Position numbers and translations under genes: made by a program. This document shows, one piece after another, positions 24,180 to 36,469 of a DNA stretch of 64,000 nucleotides (position 1 is its first letter; every line of letters starts with the position of its first letter). The stretch is taken from contig OY720643.1 in the NCBI GenBank assembly GCA_963169105.1, forward strand, positions 95,304,848 through 95,368,847, given 5' to 3'. This DNA comes from Ceriagrion tenellum (taxonomy: Eukaryota; Arthropoda; Insecta; Odonata; Coenagrionidae). The notes beneath the pieces were generated by a model. It was not told where the DNA came from. It ran no database searches and saw nothing but the letters and a program-made list of their open reading frames with translations.

Positions 24180-26515
24180 CTGTGAGAGACAAATCAAGCT
24201 CAACTATTAACCGTTTAATATCTTGTTTCCCCATTAAATTTCGTAAATTGAAAATTCCTCATTTAAAAGCTGAATTCAAATTCTTCGAACCGATGCCTCG
24301 CAGCTGAGAACCAGTTTCCCGTTAGAACCGAATATTTTAGATTCAAAGGCATGTGTTATTTTAGCCGTCCGAATCAAGACGGGTGACTTTTTTCATATTT
24401 GGTATTCCAGTATAATCTTCTCTTTATACATTCAGTGCTGAGCCTACAGTGACGATTATCGGTGGTGAGGTAGAGGAACATTTTCACGAGTTTCAGATTT
24501 ATGTGATCATTATTTCCGCGCTGGATATGGAGACTTTTTTTACGAACAAGTCTGTGTTTTTTGTATTTATTCATTTATAATTACCTTTTCCTGGGAGTCA
24601 TGAATATAAACGAAATAGTTGGACAGAAACTCCCGATTCAACGCCCTTTTTCCATTTGCACATTGAACTCTCTGTTCATTTATTGACGTCCTAGCATATT
24701 TGAAATACTTGTCAAATATAAGTATATTTTCTCCAGATGTAATAAATAATATCAAGTTCAGGAAGTCACGTTTCTCTAGCGATAATAAAGTGATGCCCTA
24801 CTGTTTAACCGCCAAGACATTTAAAAAAAATCCACGAATAAATATTTGGAAGGCCAGCTATTCCTGCAAGAGATTTATTTGTTGAATTAGCTTAACATTG
24901 TCACCAATAAATTAGGGACGATTTAATAAGACTATTTCATGAGAAGAAAACGATTTTTAGCATACTAATTTCCTATTTTTCCGGCTTACTGCTTATTATG
25001 TCAAGAATTTAAACCATAGTTATTTTATGACTGTCACGAGACTAGAAGAAATTTGGAATGATTGACTTGCCAGAAACAGAGGGTCATATTGGTTTAGCCT
25101 ATGTATGTAGTAATGAGTGATAATAAAAGACGAAGATATATGTCATAAATCATCATAATTATGGGCATACATGAGGATTTCAAGACAGATTACGTAAACT
25201 TAAAACTTATATCCGCAACACAATATATATAAGACAGTATATCGCTGGATAAATTGCGTGATAACTTAAAAACCAATATCTTATCGTGCGGAGTGAAAAT
25301 TTTGGTCTATATATGAAAATAATATGTTTAAAATGTATACCTGGGCTTACTTACTACCCTGTTACACATGAGAACTACAGTAACTGCCGAGGCTGCTTTC
25401 TAAGTTAGGAATAATAAAAACATGTGACCTGGCCAGATAATTAAGAAATTGAAGTTACATAATTTTATATGTCATTTCACAAATTCATTCGCTTAGCAAG
25501 AGTGATATCTTAATCATTCCATTAAGGGAAAAAATAAAACTTTGATCATTGGTGGAGAGTCATAAGAAATTGTCAGAGCTGTAGAAGAGAGATTTTCTAG
25601 GAACGAAACAGACAAAAGATAGTAAGTACATTCTCTCAAGAAACTTAATAATTTAATGAAAGATAGGACTACTTTTATTATTTAGTCTTATGGCATTAAT
25701 TAAAAATTATCAGACCTCTTGGGAAAAAGGTTTCCTGATAACAAAGCAGACAAAAAATTGTGAAAAAAGTCGGTATGAAGGAGAATGATAGTTGGAGTAA
25801 TAATAGCAATCCTGTTATTATTTATTTGTGTTGAACAATAGCAAATTGTCTTCGCACTAGGAAAAGAGGTTTTAATAAAACAATACAGATTAAAGATAGC
25901 GAAAAAATTACACGAGAGGGCAATTTTGCTTCGGGTAAACCAGATAAAAATTAGTATCAGGCAATTCGCAAGCGGAACTCCTGCAAGTAACAACGGTGAT
26001 ACAGGATTAAATGTGTGGCTAACAAGAAACTGGTCTCTAACCTCCAAAATGAATCGCTCCGGGTTCTTTGTTATCAGTTCCTCCGAAGACGTTTCCAATT
26101 GCCCCGGTGGTCCAAAAAGCCCGACAGAGTTTCCTATTTCCTCTCCGACTCCACGCGTAATAACGTCACGCTACCAAAGTTGTGACACACTCAGATTGGT
26201 TCCAAACTCCGGGAAGCACCCGGAAAAGGGCAGGGCCTAGCCAAAGGGAGGGTTCCCGGATGAGGGAAATGGGAGAGCGGAAAGCTGCTAAGGGTGTATG
26301 GATAGGAGCTTTGAGGTGACCTGGGCGGGGGGCGGAGGAGAAAGGAAAGCGGAATAGGAAGATGGGGTCAAGGTCCCTTTCCTTTCTTTCCTTTCTCCTG
26401 GATCTACACATTGCAGGTTACCTGAGCTGAGCACATTATATCCTATGAGAATCAAAGTACTAGTTCAAAACTTAGATTTGGAATTGTTATGTATCAATTA
26501 ATAGAATGCAATTTA
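24180..26515. other. unannotated DNA
   Basis: Mostly AT-rich with nothing recognised. The 25,930-26,410 part is GC-richer with open frames on both strands (a 132-codon one on the minus strand at 25,700-26,098) but no known domain. Confidence 0.4.
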
Positions 26516-26519
26516 AAGA

Positions 26520-26705
26520 AATTTTATTTTATCTTTACTACCCGCAATACAGTGCGTTTGGCTGATTTATATTGGCTGAATAATAACAATATACGAACAC
26601 AGACACCCATGCCCTGAGTGGTGATAATTCCACCTAGGCGGAAATCGAACCCGCGACCCTCGGTTTAGAAGTTGAGAACTTTACCTCGTCCCCACCGGGG
26701 CCGGC
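26520..26705 (-). mobile_element. tRNA-headed SINE, family 1
   Basis: Read on the minus strand it begins near 26,705 with GCCGGCCCCGGTGGGGACGA, has a box-B-like GGGTTCGATTTCC, and ends in an A-rich tail (GATAAAATAAAAT) at 26,520. The tail half recurs at 36,411-36,465. A cloverleaf acceptor stem does not close well, so a functional tRNA is unlikely. No target duplication is clear. Confidence 0.65.
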
Positions 26706-26709
26706 AAAA

Positions 26710-27078
26710 TAAATGAAAAACGGCAAAATTATCGGATCGAGATTAATTACGAAGGGCTTTACTTAGAACAAGAATATACATTCAATGAGAATGAAAAGTT
26801 GCGTATTCTCGAGTGTTCATGATCGATATTAAATTCATCTGCTTCTCTTAAATATCCTGGAGTAATGGAGATATGACCTAACTGGAGCAGAATCCTATTA
26901 CCACTCCTTATTCGGAGAACCTTACCACATTTTTAAAAAAATCATAGTTTGTTTATTGCAGCGCAGCGAATAAATTGTGTATATGTTTCCTACATGCTAC
27001 TTCTGAAGTCAATTTTAATACAGTAAAAAAAGGATATAATTGAAGGTAAAAACCATAGAGAGAGAATTAGTTATTTTT
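26710..27078. other. unannotated AT-rich DNA
   Basis: Nothing recognised between the two SINEs. Confidence 0.4.
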
Positions 27079-27081
27079 TAA

Positions 27082-27184
27082 GAGCCTTGATAGCGCACTG
27101 GTCTGCGCATTGGCCTGGAAATCACAAGGTCAGTGGTTCCATTCCCAATCCAGGCCAATCTTTTCTGATGGTAATTTCAACGTA
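27082..27184 (+). mobile_element. tRNA-headed SINE, family 2
   Basis: The head AGCCTTGATAGCGCACTGGT contains a box-A-like TAGCGCACTGG, and GTGGTTCCATTCCC is a box-B-like motif with one change from GGTTCGANNCC. The post-tRNA part (CAGGCCAATCTTTTCTGATG) matches the minus-strand element at 39,601-39,712. No poly-A tail is seen. It is degenerate. Confidence 0.6.
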
Positions 27185-27790
27185 TTTAGTTATGGTTTGG
27201 CGAGCGTTTTTTGAGGACATTGAATCGTGAGAATAAACAGCGTCAATTAAATTTCTCTCTTAACAGGCGTATATCAGCTAAGCAGAAAAGACTGGCGGAA
27301 TCACAACAACGGTAGGATCTCTGGGGTGAAAAATATCTGGAAGTAACTAGGATGATATCGGAGTATGCCACATGTATAGAGAGTTTAAAAAAAATGAGGC
27401 TTGAAAGAAATTTAGTAATATTTTGGGCCACTCTGATGTTATTAGATTAGAGAAACTGGCTAGCTTCAAATGTTAAAAAGAAAAAAATCAAATAATATAT
27501 AATTTTTAATAGGGAATTAAGATTAAAAGTGATGTTCCTTAGGACATTTTTTTAGGAATTAAAAAATATTTGGTAATCAATTGCTGTACACATTTCTGAA
27601 TTCAATTTATTTCTCTTCTTCTACTTAGGTTTACTTCTAACGTGGCAAATAGACTAATACTACTACCTAATTTCAAAAGAAATCGTATGAATAAGTGGGT
27701 CAATTGCATTTCCTGAGACTTACTTTCATCAAACCTAGTCTCTCAGTATCGTCGACTGGATGTTGGAAGTCTTTACTTCCCAAGGGAGTT

Positions 27791-28101
27791 GTGTTTAACC
27801 GCTCGAGATAATCTCGATCACTTAACTAAGGAGTAGCGTTGTACAACAACCAACTCTTGTAGATTTTAGTGAGTTTCCAGCATTCGGATAGCTATCTTAG
27901 GCGTCTGATATGCTGTGTATTGTGTCACTAATAGGGGTACTAACATTCATTTTCGGCGTTACAGTGAGAAAAACTCGGGATTGGGAAGGCTGCGTGAGAT
28001 TTTTACAAATTGTTCCAATACATGAAAATATCAAACCCTCCTGGTTGTACTATGTACTTTCTTAGTTACATGATTGAGATTATCTCGAGCGACTCAAACA
28101 C
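27791..28101. repeat. long imperfect inverted repeat
   Basis: The arms start at 27,791 and end at 28,101. A perfect 16-bp core CGCTCGAGATAATCTC lies at 27,800-27,815 with its complement at 28,076-28,091. Homology with gaps continues inward through AACTAAG to GTACAAC and CAACCA words, about 65 bases per arm. The centre has no coding frame. It may be a decayed foldback or MITE-type element. Confidence 0.65.
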
Positions 28102-28505
28102 AGGTCGGTGCAGGGGTCTTAGAAGAAGGTGAAAGTGACCGGGATGGCGAGGCTACCGTTGGGCATATACTGACATTCATTCTACTAGATACAATGGAGC
28201 GACTCCTTTTACCATAGGACCGTCCCTATCCTGCTGAACAAAGGGGTGAAATCTTGTTCATGGCCTACATGAGGTCCATCGTAGCAGTATGAGACGTAAC
28301 CTACACAAACTGCCACTTGCAGTTTATGAAGCATATAAGATACTGCTTTTCCTGATGAATAAGAAAAAAAAGTTGCACTGTTATACTGGATTAATTATAA
28401 TGTACAACTCGTTTCCACTGACGGAGTTATCATCATATACAAGATATTTCCTTGATTTTGTACCTGAAAATGAAAAAAAACTCCCCTCAGTATAGCAAGT
28501 ACGTA

Positions 28506-29100
28506 AACATACCCAATTAGAGACTGTAAAAGCTGAAAATACCTCGGAGTTAAACTAACTAATGATCTCACGTGGAGCACACACATTCGGGAAATAACTA
28601 GTCGAGCTAATCGTAAATTGGGGTTTGTTAAAGAAGACTTCGAATGTGCTACGGTTAAGTTAGCGTAATCAGCAATTTCTCCCATATTAGACTCCTCTTG
28701 GAATGCAGCGCCAGAATTTGGGGTCCTCATGAGGTAGGCTTAAAGACAGACTTAGAAGGTGACGGAGAAAATCAACAAGATACGCGAGGGGCCGTTACGA
28801 TAGTCTCGTTATTGTAACTAACCTCTTGCAACAACTCGGATGGGAATCGCTTTGTGGTCGTCGATTGAAAATTAGTCTCAATTTTTTATGCAAATTCAAA
28901 ACCAATTTATTTTCTGATGAGGTTATTAATATCAAACGAAATCCAACAGACTAAGGTAGATTAGATCATGAGGATAAAATGAGGGAAGTAGATTGTCAAA
29001 CAGATCGACAAGAAACCTTAATGGCTGCGTTGAGACTTTGAATGAGATTAGTTGACAGGTAGTGTAGCTTATTAATTCATATGTCCCTAATGTATGTTTC
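28506..29100 (+). pseudogene. CR1/Jockey-type LINE, reverse-transcriptase C-terminal end (relic)
   Basis: From about 28,540 the plus strand spells KYLGVKLTNDLTWSTHI and then SRANRKLGFVKEDFECATVK before stops and frameshifts. Later pieces recall LGWESLCGRR (28,835-28,870) and HEDKMREVDCQTDR (28,970-29,010). Known of the family: KYLGV-(T/N)DL-W-HI and SRANRKLGF are classic of the thumb and C-terminal part of CR1/Jockey-group reverse transcriptases. The 3' flank at 29,020-29,100 matches the minus-strand copy at 49,320-49,400. The catalytic palm is absent, so the copy is 5'-truncated. Confidence 0.8.
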
Positions 29101-29104
29101 TAAC

Positions 29105-31475
29105 TTTGGTGAGAAGTGCTAACACTATGTTTTATATTTTTCTAGTATAACTCTTATGTCACGTTCATATAGTTACATTATAGATAGTAGTTTCGGTAGC
29201 ATTTGCAGAATACTCAAAGTGAGGTGTATGTAGGTGAAGATTAATTTCTTCACTATAGTTCATGCTGGTGATAAGCTACCCCCTGCTAAAGTGCATAAAA
29301 TATTTAAATTGGTTCTCAGCCCATGACAGCTTTCTGACTTAGGAAAATCATATGGATTAATGTAGAACTGGGACCGATGTTCAAAATTGTGAAGTGTTCA
29401 TTTTCTTCCGCGGCGTTAAGTTAATTTAGTTTGATGCCGTAGAATATTTCAGTTTTTAACTTGAGTATCCTTTGATCTTTCTGTTGAGAAAGAAACTATA
29501 GTCTATAATGCGTCTTATTAATATTTGGACCTCCCTGTTCATCCAAATAAAAAAATTAATACTAATCTGAGCATTTATCACCATTAAAAAAAATATTCTA
29601 ACCTTTGACAAACCTCCGCAATAATGCAACTATCCTGTATGCATTTATCTTTAAAATTGGGGTTGGACAGATTTAAAGGAAAAGACAACCTGTATTAATC
29701 TACCAATGGGGTATAACTCTCTAATGTTCTTATTAACGACCAATTATCGCCAGAGTATTATACATCGTATTTCTTCCCAACTGTCGCCTCATTCACATTA
29801 CATGTGGATGCGGATTTGTGTAAATGCGTTCTATTTTACTTAAACGGACAGCATAGACCTCAAAATCCCAACCGGCAAGGAATTTATTTTTTACATGAAA
29901 GTGAATTAGCAACCATATGGTCAACATATTTTCAGTTTGAAGGACATTTGCGGATAGATAATTTCAAAGTTATGCTGAAATTAACGCTACTTACGTCAGA
30001 AATTCTCACTTTGCCCAACTTTGACGGAGACATTGGATGATCACTAAAAAACCCTAAGTTATCATAAATGAATTGTTACCTATCTTAATCGCGGAGCGAT
30101 ACACGTTAGACTTATCATGGCAATAAGCTTTCTTTTATTTAATCCCACGATCCATGACCTCAAGTCGTTCTAGTGCATTAACTAATGTTTTTTAAGGTAT
30201 CCCCTCTACCGCCAAACCACTTTTTTTTTCTATCGTGAAAGCAGATCCGGTATTTGCTTGTAGCTTTTAAAACAAAGACGTTCACAAAAAAATTCTTTCC
30301 AACGGCACAAAGTTTGCACTCAACATCCTCATTTTGTTGGCCGGCAGATAGATCCATTTCCTACAATGCGTCGACCCCAGCCAGACCTCCGGATATCTTT
30401 GACAGCTCCTGCCAGAATCATTTTGTGCGTCTTTCAACGTTCTCAGGGGTTGGAGGTGGGGGGTTTCAACTCCTCTGTCTTTTGTGCACGCAACGCTCCC
30501 CCGCCATGCCATCCCTTGCCATTTCCGAAAACGTTCAGAGGATCCATTTTCTTTCTCTCCTTCTGTTATCTCCGCCAGCGATTCCACTTCCTCTGCTTAA
30601 TTCCCCTTATCCAACAGCTCCCAATGCTTCCATTTTCAAAGACGGTAGCAGGCGGCTATGCATCAATGGTTTTAATCCCCCTAACGTTTTGGAACCGGTG
30701 ATGGAACGGTGCCAAACGGATGTCAATACATTTAACTTGATGGCTCTCTAACTGCGCAACTTCCGTTCAACCACAGGGAGCGAAATCGCAGATTATTGCG
30801 GAGAGAATAAAAGAAAAGGGAAGAACCACAGCCGAAATGCGATTCTTATTAAGTTAATTTAAGCGTCTTTGAGCTTCTTTATTGTGTTGGACAAGAATGA
30901 TAAGCCAGTTTTAATAGCAAACAACGGAAACCTTAAGTAATTACTTCTAGCTGAAGCGTTAGCTGTTAACCTAAATTATTTTGTGGCTATGGTAATTCAT
31001 TAATAGACACAATTACATTCATCTTCATCAGTAATTATTAACCACTTATGCTATATTACTCATTTTGAGTTATCTATTTGGAATCATTCCCCATTCCAAA
31101 TGTAAATGGTCAAATTATGATTTAAATCCCCTGATGAACGTGGTGTGCAGCTCTAAGAGTCGATTTCAACCTGTGATATTCAATAGACTTTATTTATTTA
31201 TTTTTTTTTGAAAACTTTGAACTTTTGCTTTATTGAACGCCACGCAATGAATTTTATAAAAATAAACTTTTGTAGATTTTGTATTATCTAAAAGACATTA
31301 ATTCTGCCTAATTGTGGTCCCGAGTTCCCCGATATACGTCCTAAACTCTCCCAGGGAGTTACTGGTCTCGTGTCACTGGTCCCAATGGTCTCGTGAGTTC
31401 CTGAGTATTGAGTTATTTTTCAGAAAGTAGTGTGGCAAAAAAATAAAATGTTGTCTTTGGTGAATTTGTGGCAAT
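29105..31475. other. unannotated DNA with the window's longest open frame
   Basis: A plus-strand frame of 165 codons spans 30,254-30,751. The stretch is also open in a second plus frame and on the minus strand and is rich in Pro, Ser and Leu, with no recognisable domain. It is more likely a GC-richer patch than a gene. The rest is AT-rich and empty. Confidence 0.4.
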
Positions 31476-31490
31476 TCATTTTTAATAAAT

Positions 31491-31665
31491 TAGACAATAG
31501 ATAAATTAGTTACAAATTTTACTAAATCCACAGAGTTTAAGAAAACAAGTTTAAAAAAACGACCCGGGTTGATGGTGCTTAGTGCCGGAACTCGGGTTTT
31601 ATAACGTGTGTTTTTAAACTCTGTGGCTTAAGTAAAAGTTTTTACTAATTTATCCATTATCTTAT
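31491..31665. repeat. nested foldback element
   Basis: The outer arms 31,491-31,540 and 31,614-31,665 are imperfect reverse complements containing a perfect 13-bp match (CCACAGAGTTTAA at 31,528). An inner stem (ACCCGGGTT at 31,562 with AACTCGGGT at 31,589, one mismatch) encloses an 18-base loop. A transcript would fold as a two-level hairpin. There is no coding frame. It may be a small foldback or MITE-type element. Confidence 0.7.
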
Positions 31666-31669
31666 ATAT

Positions 31670-34600
31670 TAGTGTAACAACTGTTATTGTACGATAAAAG
31701 TACTGCGTTTTATTTCCAGCGAAATATATTGCGACACTATGTTGCAGAATTAAATTTGGATGAAATTAATAATCGTGAATTAGTATGTGTAAAAATAATT
31801 TAACATTTCTCCAAAGAAAAACTTGAATGTAAATATTTTTGTAATTTTGAGCACGTTTTTTCAAATTATTCTTCAAAATTCTCCAATAACTGAGTATAGA
31901 CGCTCGAAATTGAGGATTTATCTGGAATGTGCATTGCACAAGTGTCCATTAAAGAAAGGTATAAATCATTGAGGTGAAAATTTGAAGTGGAGAAAAATAG
32001 TTGGTATATACATGTATATTCACTCAAAAATTATGAAAGCGGAACGTATACTGTTAAAATTAAAAACTTTAATAAAAATTTCTTGGGCATGATAAAGTGG
32101 TAATTTTTCTAAAATTTATGTTAATTATGAGCAAAGAATAACATTTTTAACTGAACTAGTTTTCTGGGACGAGGAACACAAATAAGGCATTTGTGAGACT
32201 CATAAAAGAGAAAGAGAACGGTATGGGCAGTTCAAAAGTTTATGTTAAATTGACTTATTCAATTTTACCCAATTGCTATTACCATTGCTTGATTTATGAT
32301 AAGAAGCCAATACAAGGAGCCTTATGGCTCGGTGGACGTATTCTGAAGAATCAAACCATTTAAATGGTATAAATATTTTTCATCCGACTATCCCTACCGG
32401 AATGCCCATTTTTGGTCACACAAAGACACTTAGAAAGCTTAAGATAGTTACCAATTTCAGGTACCGGAGAGAATTGAACGTGTGAGACAGAGTTAAAAAA
32501 ACATGTAAGTATATCGCCGAGTGGAAGACGACTGTAAAATGAAGTTAATTTTCTAATGGCTGCTTTTTGTGCCAACTCCAATGTATTGTATTCTCCTAAC
32601 ATATGACTGGATTCTTAGCGGAGTGAGAATTTGTACCAAATTGAACTCCACTACTTGTTATCACCGCTTAACAGCGCGATTAACAAAAAACTCTAACGGG
32701 TCTCCCAATAAAATAAACGTGGCCCTATTACTTTCCCCTGTGGGACGCGAATAAATAGAATTCAAAGAGTGTGACCCCACCTTCAGCGAAAAGACATGAG
32801 AGGAAAGACTATAAATATGTGTGTAAGTATATACAAGAGCCATCCCTTATCTTTGTAATCCTCAAAAAGTAAGCGCTTCAATGCAAATTAATCATCGATC
32901 GCTTTCGATTGAATCACCGGGTCCTGAAGGTGAGGCGGCCATCCGTGGCCCACCACCCCATGGCCAACCCCGGAACGGAAACGCCAACGGTGGCATCCGA
33001 TTTGCGACTCCCAGGGCTGACTTCCACCTTCCCCCAACCCGACCCCGTATTCCCCACACCATTCCCTTCCTTGTTATACCCGCCCCTTGCCCACAGCTCT
33101 CGCCCTCGGCTTCCCCTATCCGCCCATTCATCCTGATCTGATCTCGCTACCCGGCCACATCGGTGAACACCCAAGCCGCTTACTCCCCAAAGGACACACC
33201 TACCTAACGCCTGGGTTCCCAGGCCTTTAATATCGACTTCAGTACGCATATTTTTCGAGACAGGCATCAAACATCGCATCGCATTGCCAGATATTATACT
33301 GCATAACTAGGACATAGAGGGGCAACCAGCAACCTATGTCACTCGTACCAAATGGATTTTTAAAGGCTCGTTGGTGACACGCCAAGCGACCGACGAATAA
33401 ACTTTGAAAATATTATTTCATTCCAATTCATAGAATTTTAACTAAAAGGCCACTTGTTCTTTATACCCATCCTTCCTAATGCAATAAATATACGCATAAT
33501 TAAAGTGTCTCATTTTTTTAAAGCTAACTAAATAAAATGTATTTTTCGTTATGGACTTACCAAAAAAAGATAATTTCCTGAGACTATATTGTCATGCTAC
33601 ATAAGGCAAGCGTCATTTTTTTAAATTTCAGAGGTGGCAATCGTCAAATCGTTATTAATAATTATTAAATATATATGACATGAGGGCTCACATATGCTAC
33701 AGAATATATGCTACATATCATTTGAAAACGATACAAGATTGCACGTTACCTAATACAAAAAATAAAAAGGTGACATCTTTTAAAGTCGCAAAGCATATTT
33801 CGTCTTCTGTCGGTTTACACCTGACACCGTAGGAGACTGCGTATATACATGCCAGTACATGACATATCATGCAGCATATCTCATCACGTGACATCCACGC
33901 TGATAGTTGCACATGAACGAATATCGATTGATTTTGTGCAATTGGTGATGTTTCGCTTCGCTTTCTGATATAAAAAGTAAACAAAATAAAATACAAAGAT
34001 ACATCAACACACATACCGTTAGGCAAGTAGGGAAAATATCATCTTTAACACCAATAGTTTTAGTAGAAATAATTAGCCGGGATATATAGCTTTTTGAAAT
34101 TTTTGCAGATCCATTTTGTCATATCTCTTATGGATTGGAAAACTATGATGTATTAGGCTTACACCCCTCAAACACTCAAAGCCCCAGAAAAGCTAAAAAA
34201 AGTTAATTTTTATATATTTGAAAAACATTAGTAAAAATGAGATAATCCTACATGACTTTGTATTCTAAATTTCCTTGTGACACATAGTAAAAATCTTCGT
34301 AATGAATTTTACAACATATCAAATAATCTCCAAAACGTGTTTTATTTTACATTCCACTGCAGTCTGATTCTTCATTCAAATCCTGATATGCGCACTTTTG
34401 AACATTTTTCTCAACAGTTCGTACTTGTTGCTAAAATATCAGGAAAAAATATATTTTACGGATTTAATACCATTCACGGATAAGTTACCATTAATATTTA
34501 GGTACTTGATGCCAAATGGCATTTATCGCACAATATCCCGCATCGAATAAGTCTCCATATTGTATGTATCGTCGTATATCGTTTTCCATATACTACTTCA

Positions 34601-35475
34601 AAAGCAACAGAATGCAGACAATGCCTGGTGGCTTAATTTCGCAAAGCGATACATCACGAATGCTGCATATCGTGGTCGTTTCACATTCATACCGCGTTGG
34701 CTTACAGACACTTCCACCGAGCTATGCCTAGTCTATTCCCAATACGCCATCTCCATCCGTTCCTGGGACTCACTCAATGATTCCAGCTAATATCGGTCAT
34801 GTCACGCTTCCCGACCTCGCAGGCAATCCGTGTGGGCGATCGACCGCTATTCCGAGCGGTTCTCCCTGAATACAGAAACCACGGCTCCCTAAACCCGGAG
34901 GCGAGTCCCCGGATCCCACTCGTCTCGGTGGTGGGAAGCGTTCGGGTTTTTTAAATTCTCTTCTCAAAAATTTTTGGGCGACTTCCGTGCATGCGCGAAA
35001 AAGAATTCGAGGAATGGTTCGCTCAATCTAAAGGGCCAACGGTTCTCCGACTTCTGTCCAATCGTGAAAGGGGTTCAAACGTGCGGAAAATTCGGAAGTC
35101 CAAATTTTTTCAGAATCTGAAATACTTTGATGATTCTCAAGTCCTCTCTCAATCACACTAATTAACGTAGGATTAGATGTGTCGAGTAATAGCATAAAAC
35201 GAATGTTTACAGTAGATCGTTAATGGTCACAATATTTCAAATTGGGAACTGAATGCCAAATTATGTAAAAATATGCTTGTTTCTTACTAATTTTACAGTT
35301 AAACTTTAGACAATATTATTATCAAAATCAAGTAACTTAGGCGTTGAAAAAGAATAATTATTTATGAATAAAACTAGGCTCTCTGTCTTAAAAATCTTAA
35401 GCTGTATGTCATTCTTTATTAAAAAACATTATATCATGTACAATGCTTTGGCAAAACACTATTTTGAGCATATTC
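31670..35475. other. unannotated DNA with a GC-rich patch
   Basis: The 32,880-33,280 part is the most GC-rich of the window, rich in C runs and CpG, and open in four overlapping frames on both strands. No family is recognisable. It may be a regulatory island or an unrecognised exon. A second GC-richer patch is at 34,780-35,090. The remainder is ordinary. Confidence 0.35.
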
Positions 35476-35480
35476 TTTTT

Positions 35481-35648
35481 AAAGAACGACTAATTTCCAG
35501 ATTTATTTGAAATCAATGTGTGGTGTTGCTTCTGATAAAGAACGACTAATTTCCAGATTTATTTGAAATCAATGTGTGGTGTTGCTTCTGATAAAGAACG
35601 ACTAATTTCCAGATTTATTTGAAATCAATGTGTGGTGTTGCTTCTGAT
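35481..35648. repeat. 56-bp tandem repeat, 3 exact copies
   Basis: The unit begins AAAGAACGACTAATTTCCAG and ends GGTGTTGCTTCTGAT. Copies occupy 35,481-35,536, 35,537-35,592 and 35,593-35,648 with no difference visible between them. Exact identity suggests recent slippage or an assembly artefact. No wider array is present. Confidence 0.95.
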
Positions 35649-35654
35649 TATGTA

Positions 35655-36405
35655 GATTATTATTTTTTAAATACGTATGTCTTTGTTTCAAGCTAAATTC
35701 ATTGGATTAAATAAACTCGGAGCCTCAAATGCTAAAATTGGTCCGCGGTAATTCGTGTATACTGTTGTAAATAGGAAGACACATTAAAACATTTGTTGAA
35801 ATGTTTAAGCGCTGTAAGATTTATTTAATAGAGATCGCAAAATTACAGCTGGTAGGACGGTACCCCTACCTACGGTATTGTGCTTGTGAAACTGTCTACG
35901 TAAAGTCACATTAAATACGTATTTATGAATATGAGGATGAAATATTGTTTACAGTTAGCAAAAGTACAAAAATAATTCTCATGCGAATTTTTCTACCAAA
36001 ACGAGCCTTTATTTCGATTTTCCCACAAAAATAGAGGTTTTCCTGCCAAAATTATGTGTAAGCACTAAATGCTTTCTACAAGCATAAAAAAGAATATTTT
36101 ACCTTTCAACGCTGAGGGATGCATTATGCTTCCTTGTTTGTTTACAAATATCAGTCTATCCTTTTTTTAAGATATAAACTTGATTGGATATAAGCATCAC
36201 GTATAACCATCACGTTTATATTGCCAACTTCTTGTTTTGTGCAAAAAATCGTGCCTAAAGTTTATTTCTTAAAATTTCTAATCAATGGGAAATAATACTG
36301 ATTCACGATAATGCTGAAAATATGAAACTGACCCCTCTTACTTGAATGCATTTTCAATAGAAATATTATATTTTTCCGTCCTGTTCTCAGTGATATATAT
36401 TTCCC
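35655..36405. other. unannotated AT-rich DNA
   Basis: Nothing recognised. Confidence 0.4.
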
Positions 36406-36410
36406 ATTTT

Positions 36411-36465
36411 TTTTATTTTATCTTAACTACCCCAAATACAGCACCTACAGCCAATTTATGTCAGG
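36411..36465 (-). mobile_element. SINE family 1, 3' tail fragment
   Basis: On the minus strand AAATTGGCTGTAGGTGCTGT followed by GGGTAGTTAAGATAAAATAA matches the tail of the SINE at 26,520-26,580. The tRNA-like head is missing, so this is a truncated copy. Confidence 0.6.
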
Positions 36466-36469
36466 GGAA

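Noticed and set aside
25700..26098. A 132-codon minus-strand open frame
   Set aside because: No recognisable family, and the overlapping plus-strand frame is also open. Insufficient support for a gene.
26620..26705. Possible functional tRNA gene on the minus strand
   Set aside because: Box-B-like sequence is present, but the acceptor stem does not close and the unit continues into a SINE tail.
30254..30751. A 165-codon plus-strand open frame, the longest in the window
   Set aside because: The same DNA is open in another plus frame and on the minus strand. The peptide is rich in Pro, Ser and Leu and has no recognisable domain. Composition explains it.
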